Source: Euborellia annulipes (taxonomy: Eukaryota > Arthropoda > Insecta > Dermaptera > Anisolabididae). Taken from it: a stretch of 64,000 nt of DNA. Below, in pieces: positions 11,206 through 21,755 of the stretch (positions are counted from its first letter, which is position 1; each line of letters begins with the position of its first letter). Below the pieces are notes generated by a model that worked only from the letters and a program-made list of their open reading frames with translations, made no database searches and was not told the DNA's origin. The stretch is from positions 1 to 64,000 of the forward strand of contig JAKCPI010026484.1 in assembly GCA_023213315.1 (NCBI GenBank). Direction: 5' to 3'. Made by a program: the position numbers and the translations under genes.

Positions 11206-11765
11206 AATTATCCGCAAGTTTTTTCCATTTGTTTATTAACGTTCCTCCGTCGAGTTTTTCAGGCAAACAAGCAAGTGCATGCTCATGTTCTCTTTCTGAC
11301 CAAATTCAATTGATTTGCCGAGCCCCGAGGGACTTTCAAAGGAGACATGAATGATGAATTGAGCTGTTATTTACTTACTTGAGTATCTTAGTTGTTGATG
11401 GAGCCACCAAATCTCTTGGCTTTTGAGAATGGATTCCAAACAAAACCATCTACAATAAGAGAGGAAAACCATTTATGTTTTTTTATTCCCTCTCGCGTTC
11501 GCCTTTTTTGTTTTTACCCTCCGCAAATGCAATAATAATAATAATAAATTGCAAACCCCCTCCCCCCCCCTTCTCTTTGGCACCTTTCATAAGCATTCCT
11601 TCTTTTACATATTTTTATAATATCCTATATATAATTATTTTATAGTCTTGGGTGCCTAATGAAAATTATCGCTTTTGGTTGAAATTTAATTGTTTTATTT
11701 ATATAAAAATGATGTTCTGGAACCATATTTTATGGAACATATTTTTCCACACTAAAGGGGAAGTT
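11206..11765. other. Unannotated stretch
   Basis: Slightly more complex sequence at 11,250-11,460, then AT-rich. Nothing recognised. Confidence 0.35.
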
Positions 11766-12178
11766 ATTACTTTTCACTTTCTCTTACACTATATATATGA
11801 AATATATAGAGAGAGAAAGTATTGGCGATCATGTCAAAAATTCGATGTCGAGATTTTGATGGATATACATGTTTTGAGGTCCCCTGAGTCCAAAAAAGTG
11901 GATCCCGCTAATTGGTCTGGGTGTAACGATTTTTAGCATGAAGGAATTGACCTACAGGATTGAAATTTTATATTTAAGTTAGGTACCCTTCCAGACACTC
12001 AAAATAAGCCTTTGAACAAAATGGCCAAAAAGTACTAGTACTTTATTGATGTACTTTTAGTTTTTTTGATTCTCTCAAAATTCCCTCCACCAAAATTTTT
12101 TAAAATTCAAAAATCAATTATTTTTAAGATGCTGTTTAAAATGTATGTTTTTTATTTTGAAGTACACTTTACTGTTGT
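11766..12178 (+). mobile_element. Family A 5' half
   Basis: Begins with the 5' hairpin (CACTTTCTCTTAC...GAGAGAAAGTATTGG), continues through the TCGATGTCGAGATTTTGATG block and the CTAGTACTTTA block, and stops in the ACACTTTACT block. Tail absent. Confidence 0.75.
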
Positions 12179-12457
12179 AGCAGTTCAGATTTTTCAAATT
12201 CACTTTCCAGCTCTTCCTTCCATAGAGCCAATGTTAAATCCCCATATGGGGATTTGCATGTTTATTTCGATTCTAAAGGAAGTCCCCCTTCCAACAGATT
12301 TTTAATAAATTCTTTCCAATTCTTATGAAATGTATTTATTTAGGATTCTCTATTGTGTATAAAAATATCGAAATATGAGGTTAATATTTTGAAAAATAAC
12401 CATAGTTTATTTCAAGCAGCCAACATTTAAAACGCAAGTTTGGAACGAAGGTTCTAG

Positions 12458-12716
12458 GCGTAGGCTAGCAGAAATTTTTGATGGGGGGTTTCAAGAAAAT
12501 TTTTTCAGACATTTGAAAAATTTAAGATTATTTTAGGGCATTTATAAATCATTTTTTTTTTTTTTTTTAGCTAGAGTAAATTATTATATTTTACTTTCTC
12601 TTACCCTTTATGAAATATAATTTGTATTATAGAGCTTAAATATCTAGTCATGGCTTGGGTCCTATGGGGGGGGGGGGGTTTGAACCCCCAAACCTCTCCC
12701 CCCTGGCTACGTGTAT
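12458..12716. mobile_element. hAT-like MITE with captured family A end
   Basis: Flanked by the 8-bp duplication GGTTCTAG (12,450-12,457 and 12,717-12,724). Ends are GCGTAGGCTAGCAG and CTGGCTACGTGTAT. The interior contains TTTTACTTTCTCTTACCC, the 5' terminus of family A, then TATCTAGTCATGG. The element at 25,594-25,828 has the same arrangement, so the capture came before amplification. Confidence 0.65.
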
Positions 12717-12734
12717 GGTTCTAGGGGAAAGTAA

Positions 12735-12835
12735 ATTTATCTCGACACAAAAAATCTGGTGTGACAGCACGGTGCACAACTTTCTCGTACCGAAGAGTAA
12801 GAGAAAATTGTATGCTCAGTCACACCAGATTTTTT
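12735..12835 (+). mobile_element. Family A tail hairpin
   Basis: TCGACACAAAAAATCTGG through ACCGAAGAGTAAGAG to CAGTCACACCAGATTTTTT. Hairpin arms intact apart from point changes. Confidence 0.75.
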
Positions 12836-13455
12836 TAATTAAATTATTTCTGATTAGGATAAACTAGTGTCGAAATGCGTATTAAGTGTTAAAAATGTTA
12901 TTTTTTAATAAATGTTTGAAATTTATAAATCCAATATTTGATTTCTATTTTTGTTTAGAATTTTTTTATTTAAATCAAAGATGTGAAATAAACATATTAG
13001 GTACATTCATCTTTTATGTACCTGGTATATGAAAAGAACGGGGGATCCAGAGAGATTAAATAAAAAGAAAATTTGCATGTAAGAGAAAGAATTGAAGCAA
13101 CTCGTAATTTAACAAAGAAGAGTGAGTGAGGGGGAGAGAGGTTCAAAATTAAGACGTCGGTCGGGAAAGGTTGAGGGGGAGGGAGGGGGGGGTAGCGATT
13201 AGTGAGAAATATGGCTGCAATAACAATAACATAAATCAGCTGGGAGGCGGACGGTGGCTGGCAACCATATTTAATATCCAGGCATATCAAACCAAAACCA
13301 GCACTCCCTTCCAGTAGGTAGTCAAAAGGGCAAAATTAAATTGTCTATCTATTTATTATATCTAGTATAGCCCTAATCATAGAAATTGTGAATTTTCAAT
13401 AATAATAAGTTGGAATGTTGTAGCGCAAATTTGGATCTCTCAATTCTAGACCTAT
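12836..13455. other. Unannotated AT-rich stretch
   Basis: A minus-strand ORF at 12,997-13,290 has proline runs from C/G homopolymers and no recognisable domain. It is not called as a gene. Confidence 0.4.
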
Positions 13456-13460
13456 TTTAA

Positions 13461-13745
13461 TCTTTGATTTGATCAATTTTATTATATGGACCCTGTTATG
13501 CAATAGTGTGTCAAGCGCCAAAAAAAAATTATCCTAAAAAAATTTATATTTAATGTTACTTGCACAATTGACAAAAAAAATTATATATAATCCAATGAAA
13601 ACAAAAAAAAAGTTAATGTTAATTTTCTTAAAACTCGGTAGCTGGCGCTTGACACACTAATGCGTAACAGGGTCCATATATAGGTTCGTTAAATAGAAAA
13701 CGTATCGCTTTTAGGCCTAATAGCTAAGATCAAAATAGGAAAGTC
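13461..13745 (+). repeat. U2 snRNA-like repeat, copy 1, split by family C
   Basis: TCTTTGATTTGATCAA (13,461-13,476) and TTCGTTAAATAG match the flanks of the copy at 14,728. After removing the family C insert at 13,488-13,675, both copies align through ATCGCTTTTAGGCC, AGCTAAGATCAAA and AAGTCAATTTACTGAT. The central part resembles the 5' end of U2 snRNA but is more diverged than copy 2. Confidence 0.6.
13488..13675. mobile_element. Family C MITE, copy 2 (internally deleted)
   Basis: Same termini as the copy at 10,930, flanked by ATAT (13,484-13,487 and 13,676-13,679). It lacks about 65 bp of interior. The homologous U2-like copy at 14,728 without the insert serves as an empty site. Confidence 0.8.
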
Positions 13746-13763
13746 AATTTACTGATGCTATTT

Positions 13764-14412
13764 TTACTTTCTCTTACTTATATATGTACATATATATAAC
13801 CTATATATAGAGAGAAAGTATTGGATTTATGTCAAAAATTTTATGTCAAGATTTTTATGGATATACGTTTTGAGGTCCTCTGAATCCAAAAAAGTGGTTT
13901 CGATTTTTTCAAAATTGGCTCCACCAATTTTAATTAAAATTCAAAAATAAATTATTTTTTAGATGCTCTTTAAAATGTATATTCTCATTTTGCCATTTAA
14001 ATCTTCTGAAGCACACTTTATTATTTTAAATAAAAACATTCACACTTTTTCTCATTCACACTCCACTCCACACACATTCACACAGTCTTTTCGGCAACTC
14101 AGGCCATTTAAGACTTTAGACGATAACCGTTGTGATTAATATATAAATTGTGGGTTGAGGCATTTCTATTTAAGCCATCTGGTATCCAAATGGCTTAAAT
14201 AAAATCATCGGACTGTGGGTCCGAACCCGCGACGTTTGGTATAGGAGGTAGGCACGCACATACTACCAAACGGGGCGAACACACTTAACTCTTGTACTTT
14301 ATAGGAAAGATTGGAGAAATGGTTGCCATGGTAACAAAATATAAATATTTTCCCTCATAAATTTTAGATCTTGAAAATCAAGTGTGTGCTGTGCGACCAG
14401 TCACATCAGATT
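13764..14412 (+). mobile_element. Family A copy, split by SINE D
   Basis: 5' hairpin at 13,764-13,830. An internal deletion joins the AAAGTGG block to TCGATTTTTTCAAAATTGG. Tail side at 14,285-14,412 with half of the hairpin. SINE D lies within the ACACTTTACTC block. Confidence 0.7.
14021..14280 (-). mobile_element. SINE D (tRNA-like head), minus
   Basis: On the minus strand it reads head, body and simple tail. The head includes the B-box-like GGGTTCGGACC and the GGCTTAAATAGAAATGCCT body. The tail has AAATGGCCTGAGTTGCCGAA, then GAGTGTGAATGAGAAAAAG. Flanks ACACTTTA (14,013-14,020) and ACACTTAA (14,281-14,288) look like the target duplication within family A. Confidence 0.75.
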
Positions 14413-14513
14413 TTTTAAATTTAATTAATTCCTAATGTTTCAACTAGAGCCAACGGTTACCAGTTTATATTTTATTGACTGCAATATTTCATTCTCGTTA
14501 CTTTCCTCAATCC

Positions 14514-14550
14514 GACTAATTTATTTTCTTTTCCTTTGTTTCAGGTAAGT
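14514..14550 (+). promoter_or_regulatory. Putative recursive-splice (ratchet) site 1
   Basis: GACTAAT (predicted branch A 14,519) is followed by a pyrimidine tract ending CCTTTGTTTCAG (AG at 14,543-14,544) and at once by GTAAGT (14,545-14,550). An acceptor joined to a donor with no exon between them is the form of ratchet sites known from long Drosophila introns. A second donor-like CCC|GTGAGT at 14,587 would define a 42-nt cryptic exon. No coding exon is evident nearby. It would act in the nucleus, splitting removal of a long intron into steps. Confidence 0.65.
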
Positions 14551-14654
14551 TGCTGTTTGTTCTGCTCTCTTATAATTTCTCATCCCGTGAGTTTTTATTA
14601 TATTTACCCACACATAAAGGAACAATAAAATAAGTGTTTGAATGGAGAAGGTCT

Positions 14655-14727
14655 CGTTGCACAACTTTCGATTACCGAAGGTAAGAGAAAGTTGTGTGCT
14701 GTGCGACCAGTCACACCAGATTTTTTA
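14655..14727 (+). mobile_element. Family A tail hairpin
   Basis: CACAACTTTCGATTACCGAA...GTGCGACCAGTCACACCAGATTTTTT. The outer left arm is missing. It directly abuts the U2-like repeat. Confidence 0.7.
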
Positions 14728-14815
14728 TCTTTGATTTGATCAACTTTTTGTAAAAATTCGTTAAATAGAAAAAGTATCGCTTTTTGGCCTCTTGGCTAAG
14801 ATCAAAGTAATAGAA
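14728..14815 (+). repeat. U2 snRNA-like repeat, copy 2
   Basis: ATCGCTTTTTGGCCTCTTGG then CTAAGATCAAAGT (about 14,769-14,801) matches the conserved 5' end of U2 snRNA with only a few changes. The rest of U2 (Sm site, 3' stem-loops) is absent. The upstream 40 nt (TTGATTTGATCAAC...GTTAAATAG) is shared with the copy 1 kb away. This is a repeated U2-derived unit, not a functional snRNA gene. Confidence 0.65.
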
Positions 14816-15976
14816 AAGTCAATTTACTGATTTTTTCTTGTAACTTTTCACAATTTTTTTTACTAGTCCCCCCCCCCCCCTCCCCATCTCCCCACTGGAC
14901 TCCCTTTTTTTGAAACCTTACGGACATATTTTCCTCGGCTCTTTTATTCCCTGTAATCTTTAAAGGTTCTCTTTAAATTTGATTGCTTTGATTAATTATA
15001 CAAATCTCAACTTCAATAATCAATAACTCAGACAGTTATAGAAATTTTGTAACTTAAATAATTTTTCTATATTCTTTTGAAGATATAGTGATTTAGTCAC
15101 GTGTTATGACGTAAAGTTATGTTTTCATAGACTTTTTTTCTGTTTTCTCCTCGTTCAGATTAGCTTAAATCTATGAAGAATTATTTTAAATATTCATAAC
15201 GTTTCTTATTAGAAATTCCGGGGCGAAAATAATTTTCTTCTAGAATTTAAAGGTGTTAGAAAAGCTTCTTTTTTGAGGAGGGCAAAATTTTTTTGATTTT
15301 TTTTTTACCATTTAATTATTAATCTTAAAAAAAAAATTATTTCTTTAAGAAAACTTTCCGTTTGTCTATTTAATAATAATATTGATTAGTGAATAGCCTA
15401 TGTATTAATAGTAATAGTCTAATCCTCTCCCCTCTCTTTAACGATTGATTAAATATGATTAATAATGGCGGAACAAACTCCCCCTGACGAAATCGACCCT
15501 CTTTTCACAAGTTAGAGGGGGGGGGGGGGGGATGGCGGTCCATTCATGGGAATCGCTCCATTGGTTTCTCATTCGATTATCGAAGTTGCTTCATGGCGCT
15601 CTGCACCGCAAATTTAATTAATAACCTAAATAATGGATTTCATTTCCTATCTAATCTTCGACTGTTGGCTTTGGTTGGGGAGAGAAGAGAGTGGAGCACC
15701 CAAGACCAAAGATTCTTATTAGAATTCACTTTATTTACTAATGGATAATACAATATTTAATTCAAAAGTGTTCGCTTTCCACCAATTAATTTGAATACAT
15801 GTTCAAATGCCTTTTCGGTCCGTGAAGGTTGGTTCTCCTTAGATAAAAAAAAAAAATTAATCTTTAGGAAATTCTCAGCTTCAAAATTGTAAACCAGGCC
15901 AAACTCTTTTTAGGACAAACTAGTTCGTCCTTACTACTTTCAAATAAACTGGTTTCTCTTAGGGCAAACTAGTTTA
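14816..15976. other. Unannotated AT-rich stretch
   Basis: C12 run near 14,869, G13 run at about 15,517-15,530 and T/A runs. No gene or repeat family recognised. Confidence 0.4.
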
Positions 15977-15984
15977 CCCTAGAA

Positions 15985-16334
15985 CATTGGTTCCAACCGG
16001 GACGCCCCGGCACTCTAGGGTGCCGCGAGAATGGCTAAGGGATGCCGCGAGATATTTAGATAAAGCAAAAAAAAAAAAAAAAAAAAAAAACAGAGGCGTA
16101 AGAAAATAAAGTTTTGCTAAAAAAAAAAGGGCAAATGATTTAAACGTAAGGGCAAAAATTTTCCGAAGTGCGGAAAAATTTAAGCTTTGCTAAAAAGAAG
16201 GTCAAATGATTTTTGCGGAAGGGAAAAAAAAAATTTCGTTTTGCTAAGGGAAAAAAAAGGGTGCCCCTAGTGTGTAATGTTATTCCCAACGCATCTTTGG
16301 GGTGCTGTGGACTTCAAAAGGTTGGGAAACACTG
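15985..16334. mobile_element. hAT MITE
   Basis: Ends CATTGGTTCCAACC and GGTTGGGAAACACTG. Flanks CCCTAGAA (15,977-15,984) and GCCTAGAA (16,335-16,342) form an 8-bp duplication with one mismatch. The interior has an A-run and repeated GGCAAATGATTT blocks. No transposase. Confidence 0.75.
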
Positions 16335-16721
16335 GCCTAGAATAAACTAGTTTGTCCTGTAACATCTCTCAATCTACCTCTCTATCTATATATAGTATAT
16401 AAAATAGCGGAGTATCCGTCTGTCTGTCCGTCCTGTCACTCTCTGTTTGACCAACTTCCCGTTGAAATTTTGAAACGAAATTTTGCAGTCTTATAGACGA
16501 CGTTTTGGAGATGCCATGAAAAATACTCGGGTTCCCAAATTCTTATAACTTTTTGAATTATGAATTCCTAAAGTTACGATTTCTCCCATAAGAAATGTAT
16601 AGAGAAATATTTATGTATTCTTTGCATTTATATTAATATATTCTATGAATGTAAACAAATCTTCAAGCAGGCACTGGATTAGAATAGTAATAATAATTTT
16701 CGTTTCGCCTACTGGCTTTGT

Positions 16722-16925
16722 CTAGTTGCTAGCGTGCATACCTTCTATACCCCAGGCAGTCCGATGATTTTATTTAGGCCATTTGGATACCAAATGGCTT
16801 AAATAAAAATGCCTGGACCCTCAATAGATATATTCATTACAACGGTTATCGTCAAAGTCTTAAATGGCCGAAAAGACTGTGTGTTTGTGAGTGTGAGTGA
16901 AAAAAAGTGTGAGTGTTTTTTATTA
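16722..16925 (+). mobile_element. SINE D, 5'-truncated
   Basis: Has the CAGGCAGTCCGATGATTTTA body, the AACGGTTATCGTCAAAGTC block, AAATGGCCGAAAAGACTGTG and the GAGTGTGAGTG simple tail. Only part of the tRNA-like head remains. Confidence 0.7.
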
Positions 16926-16966
16926 TAAAAAAATAACAAAATTTTATTTTCATAATTAAGAAAAGC

Positions 16967-17050
16967 CCTCGGCCCTTGGTGTAGTGGTTAGAGTCAATTT
17001 GTACCAAGGGTCGCGGGTTCGCATCCCGTCTCATGCGATTTCAATGTCTA
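16967..17050 (+). repeat. tRNA-like SINE head (SINE E type)
   Basis: CTTGGTGTAGTGGTTAGAG has an A-box-like segment and GCGGGTTCGCATCCCGTC a B-box-like segment, about 35 bp apart. The following body matches the SINE E start (CATGCGATTTCAAT) and then stops. Confidence 0.6.
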
Positions 17051-17086
17051 GACGCGAAGCCCGCCCAAGGCAGGCGGCCCGGCTAG

Positions 17087-17782
17087 TATATATTATAATG
17101 GCGTCACGGTTTTGATTAAGACCATTTTCAGCGATTGTTATTTCGTAGTCAAACGTAAATTAAATGCATCAGGCATTGGAGTAGCTTCTGATTTGTGAAT
17201 TTGTATTTAAAAAAAAAAAAAAACCTAATTAAATAAAAGCACAAATTGATTAATTACAAAGTACAAATTTAACTTCTTTAACTAGAATGAGTTATTATTA
17301 ATTTGATCCCCTCAGCTGAAGGTGATTAAGAACAAAAATAATTAAAAAAAAAAAACGCAGCCAAATTAATCTCCCGTAGCGAATCTAGTTTTTTTTTTTT
17401 TTTTTTTAATTCATCGTTAATTAGATGTAGACAAGCTCATTGGTTCGGCAACATTCCTTGAAAACAAACTTAAAGAAAACCGGTCTTTACTTACCCGGAC
17501 TAATTACCCCCTCTTGTGTAGAAAAATTCCCAAAAATTGACCCGGGAGCGATTCGTGTGTCATTAGACTTTCATTTCAGTTTTTTTTGTCAAATTTTTGT
17601 GTTTTTGTTGTTGTTATTATAGTGAATGACATCTCCTCTCTAAAGGGACAATGAAATTAAAAAAGAAACCTCTTGCAATTAGGGTTGCCAACTGTTAACC
17701 GGTGAAAAGATGGATTGTGCACTAATCCACCCCTCTAGTTTGGAAATCACTTATCAAATCGTTGGGTTCATTAGTTGCAAAG
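17087..17782. other. Unannotated AT-rich stretch
   Basis: Homopolymers of A and T. The ORF at 17,440-17,622 has no recognisable features. Confidence 0.35.
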
Positions 17783-18031
17783 GCCCTGTTATGCATTAGT
17801 GTGTCAAGCGCCAAAAAAAATTAAAAATTAGAGTTAAGCACGGAATATTGTTTCAAATGCTATAATTAATAGTATTTTTTATGAAATATGTCCTAAAAAA
17901 ATTTATATTTAATGCTACTTGCACAATTGACAAAAAAAATTATATATAATCCAATGAAAACAAAAAACTTTAATGATAATTTTCTCAAACTCGGTAGATG
18001 GCGCTTGACACACTAATGCGTAACAGGTTTC
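17783..18031. mobile_element. Family C MITE, copy 3
   Basis: Ends GGCCCTGTTATGCATTAG and CACTAATGCGTAACAGG, with the TGTGTCAAGCGCC block and the same interior as copy 1. The flanking duplication is unclear here. Confidence 0.75.
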
Positions 18032-18289
18032 ATATAGTCTTTGCAAAACGTCATTTTTCATATACCACTTGGCCTGGCACATATGACAATACTAGTAACG
18101 AAAATATAGGTCTATCTTTGGAAAAATCCGTCTTTCATGTGAACACACAATAAATTAATCGATCTCTCAACTATATTAGTTCAAGCCAGTTTTAATTATA
18201 TAATTATTCAAAAACTTTAATATTTATTAAAATGTATTAAACGTGAAGAAAATATTTCGCGATATAGTGGATATGTTTGACATACAGAA

Positions 18290-18555
18290 ATTTTTTTGGG
18301 GGGAAGGGGGGGGGGGGGCTGAACTCAAAATTATTCTGCGGAAAATTTTTTTTAAATAAACAAAATTTTTGCCGCCTTCGGGAATTTTTTTTTTGCGGAA
18401 CCTAAGTTTTCCGCCCCGCCTGCTAAAATTATTTTACATTTTTTCAGAGACACGGAATTTTTGCCGCCTTCACATTTTTTTTTTTTTTATTTGCGTAAAT
18501 TATGGCGCCCTTATATGGAAGTGCCCCAATGCTGCGCATCCTGTGCTTACACATA
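18290..18555. mobile_element. hAT-like fragment related to 9259-9760
   Basis: Shares the G-rich start, the GAACTCAAAA block, TTTTTGCCGCCTTC and TTTTACATTTTTTCAGAGAC units with the element at 9259. Termini are not resolved. Confidence 0.45.
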
Positions 18556-18769
18556 GAGACGGCCCTGAATATCAGTCAACAGAAACTCTATTCATGTAGA
18601 CAAAATAAAAAGTTATGGTGTTGTTAGTTCCACCAAATTTTTAAATTCTAATGTCTACTTAATTTTCATAATTATTGTTCTACAGACATTGTCTAGGCGT
18701 AGACAATTTGCCCAAGGCTGGTCACTAATCTTTTGTAATTAAATATTCAAACATTGGATGATTTTTTTT

Positions 18770-18925
18770 TAAATCAAAATAACGTCTCTTTAATCAGCTG
18801 GAGTTTCTGGTGCCAAATGTCGAGGGTTCGAATCCCGTCCCAGGTGACAAAATTTATTCAAATTGAATTTGAATACCAATCAATTGAAATAAATAGGGAC
18901 AGCCATAGATGCCGAAAAAAAAGAT
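18770..18925 (+). mobile_element. SINE E copy
   Basis: Head part CTGGTGCCAAATGTCGAGG with B-box-like GGTTCGAATCCC, internal palindrome around ACCAATCAATTGAAATAAAT, and tail GATGCCGAAAAAAAAGATC. Confidence 0.65.
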
Positions 18926-20109
18926 CAGCTGGTTGAACTAACCTATTTGACAGGTTCATTTTATGGTGTGTTCACATGAAGAACTAACGTTTCGATTAAA
19001 GATATATTTTTGCTTTTTTTTCTTTGCCTCATTCTCCTCCCCACAAATAAACCTCCACCCCTGTATTTATTCCACATCTATATTCAATTTTATTTTATAT
19101 ATTCTTCGATTTTTCACTTGAAACAAAACATTCAATATGTTGGATACTTATTAAATAAAAACAAAACCCGATTTATAAGATTTTCAAGGAAATTCTCTTT
19201 TTTTTTTCTTTCTTTTCCTTTGGGAACGATTTAAAGAATTGTTTATTGTGTGAATTTTATACTTAAAGTACAAAAGTGGTCTGGGGAGCGGTTTGATCTA
19301 CATATATACATCTCTCCCCTCTCTCTCCTTTTCTCTCGTCAATTTTATTTTCTACCCTTTTTTTTCATCTTTTGAACTTTTTGGGGCTTCAGCCACCGAA
19401 AAAAAGAGAATGATATTCTATATATAATATGACAAAGTGAATTACTAAGAGAAAAATGATGACGTCATTTCGTTTTTTTATACAATTGTCTTAAAAGGCA
19501 AATTCATCAAAAATTTTCTTCTATTAATTGTTAGATAACAAGTCACACCGCTTTCTTTAACAATCATTTACAAATGAAATTTATATCAATTTTTTCTCCA
19601 ATGCTCACGCCCCAATGACAATATTTCTTTTTCTAAGTTCTTTTTCGGCGATTTCTCGCATGGATACAAAAAAAATTCTTGCTTGCCGCCTTTCAGCCTC
19701 ACGCATTTTTTTTCTAGCTCTAGTTTTCGGTCTTATAAATTGAAATTTGTTAAACTCCCATATGCCATCACAATTCTATTGTAGCCACTTCACCCTGAGA
19801 AATTTGTCCGTGGACCTGTAGAAGGATAGAAAAGTGTAAGGAATTCTTGGGTGGGGCTTATTTTTATTTCTTATTATACCATTACTAATTAATAATAATA
19901 ATCTAATACCTAATGACGTAATCATTTTTCTCTCAGTAATTAATTTAACCAATTTAATTTACATGATTTAATATTTAAATATCATTAATAATTACTAAAC
20001 TCTAATTAATATTTATTTGTTTGACAATGTTAACTTATTATTGTTAATTTCCCTTTTTATTTAAATTTTTTCCACTACGAGGATGGTTTTTATATTTGTG
20101 TCTAAAACT
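18926..20109. other. Unannotated AT-rich stretch
   Basis: Contains a TGACGTCA palindrome near 19,461 and CT microsatellites near 19,310-19,335. Otherwise low-complexity AT-rich. Confidence 0.35.
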
Positions 20110-20640
20110 AACTAAAAAATCTTGTGCGACTGGTCGCACCTTTTTTTTTGTATACACATATATTTAATTTCCTACAGTACGGTACATTTGAATTCAAGAT
20201 ATAAAATTTATAAACAGAAAAATATTAATATTTTGTCTCTGGCTTCCAGCTCTCCTATGAAGTACAAGAGTAAAGTATGTTTCAAAAAATTTCAATATCA
20301 AAATGACAATATACATTTTAAAGAGCATCTAAAAAATAATTGATTTTTGAATTTTAATCAAAACCGTTGGAGCAAATTTTGATAAAATCGAAAAAAGTGC
20401 ATCAGTAAAGTACTAGTACTCTTTGGCCGATTTTGTTTAAAAGCTTATTTTCACTCTCCAGACGGGTGTCTAACTTAAATATAAAATTTCAACCTCGCTC
20501 TTTTCATTCTTGAAATATTATGTTCTCTGAAACACACACAGACAGACCATGTTGCGAAAGCCACTTTTTTAGACTCAGGAGACCTCAAAACGTGTATATC
20601 CATCAAAAGCTCGACATGAATTCAATTTTTTATTTATTTT
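20110..20640 (-). mobile_element. Family A copy, minus, broken by LINE
   Basis: Tail region (hairpin degraded) to the CTCGACATGAATTCAA block at about 20,625. The remaining 5' end GGTAAAAGAAAGTAAAAA appears at about 21,696-21,713, beyond the LINE fragment, so the LINE inserted into this copy. Confidence 0.65.
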
Positions 20641-21690
20641 ATTTTTATTTATACAATACACTGTTTTGGTATTTTGCCTTACAGGGGAGAATTACAAATA
20701 AGTATAAGTTTTCTTAATATATTATTTACAAGTGCTGCTGCTTAGATTTGGCATGCATGTACAAGTCTTGTTGTCCAGCTCAATTAATTAATTTTTATTC
20801 TTTTTGCGCTTTTCTTTTTCTTTTTTTCCCATAGAAACTTTCTTCCTTCCTTCTTTTATTCTTCTTTTTCCTCCTCTTCTTCCTTTTCCCTTTTAGTTGT
20901 ACACCACCTGGGAGGGGGGGGGGGAGATCAGGTCTTTATTCATTAAGGGCAAATGATCTCAGTTTTAAGATGCCGGCTACGCAGAAATAGATTTTATTCA
21001 GCTCCTTCGTGCTTGTAGGCCTCAAGAGTGATTCCAGCTCGGTGTACCTAGGCCAGTGCGCTCTTATGCTTTCATAGATGTGACACTTCATCAGAAGGTG
21101 CTCCAGATCCTGGGGTCCGTTACTATTGCATATTGTGCATATCTCCATTGGTATTATTTTGTGAGCGTTGCCATTTATATAGATGTAAATACATCTGCTG
21201 TTGGCAAGCCTTAATTCGTGCAATAATCTTTTTTTGTTTATTGTCGATCCCAGAGCATGTATACCTCCCTGCCCGTAGTTCAGCCCCTAGTATAGTGGCT
21301 CTTAGGTTGACTGAGTAATTCTTTCTGAGTTCTTCTTCTGTATAGTGGAACTCCAGCTTCTCTACCAGTCTCCCAAGGTTTCTTTTTATTTCTTTTGGGG
21401 ATTGTCTTTCCCAAATCTCAGTTTCTTCAAGTACTGTGAAGAAGTTTTTTAGTTTTGTAACCCAGTTGTATTTATTATTAGGATTATATTCGTCAAGTCT
21501 GAGAAGTCTATCGTAACAGATTCTGGGTAGTCTCTCCCCTGGCATACTCAACAGAAGGCATAGCCATTTGATTGCTCTTTTGAAAACCATCGTAATTATC
21601 CTAGGTCTCTGGAACTCCCTTCTGACAATGTATTCTGGGGTGGATCTACTCAGATAATATAGTGATTTAAAAAATTTTGTTTGACTTTTA
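20641..21690 (-). mobile_element. LINE 3' fragment
   Basis: 5'-truncated non-LTR retrotransposon on the minus strand, lying within a family A copy. The AT-rich 3' UTR and A-rich end lie at 20,620-20,935. The coding relic is described separately. No clear target duplication was found. Confidence 0.65.
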
Positions 21691-21755
21691 AAAAAGGTAA
21701 AAGAAAGTAAAAATTTAGTTATAATGCATTCAACAGCACATAAAAATAAAACCAA
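20936..21755 (-). pseudogene. LINE ORF2 C-terminal region, frameshifted
   Basis: The minus strand reads as two overlapping frames, 21,755-21,123 and 21,223-20,936, so at least one frameshift lies near 21,150-21,220. The downstream frame has LRLANSRCIYIYINGN, then a CTIC...EHLLMKC zinc-knuckle-like motif (C-x2-C-x9-H-x4-C). Such a motif is typical of the C-terminus of ORF2 after the reverse transcriptase in Jockey/R1/I-type LINEs. The upstream frame (LEETEIWERQSPKEIKRNL, AELRAGRYTC) fits the linker between RT and zinc motif. The RT catalytic domain is absent, and the first about 60 residues of the longer frame run into flanking repeat. A dead 5'-truncated insertion. Confidence 0.7.

Larger units (their letters stand above)
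16385..17086 (+). mobile_element. Helitron, non-autonomous, with nested SINEs
   Basis: Starts A|TCTATATATAG, with AATAGCGGAGTATCCGTC soon after. Ends in a GC-rich hairpin (GCCCGCC...GGCAGGCGG) followed by CCCGGCTAG|T. TC start, CTAG end and an A/T insertion site are Helitron hallmarks. SINE D and a tRNA-like head lie inside. No Rep/helicase coding remains. Confidence 0.75.

Noticed and set aside
14769..14815. Functional U2 snRNA gene
   Set aside because: Only the first about 35 nt match. Branch-recognition context, Sm site and 3' stem-loops are missing.
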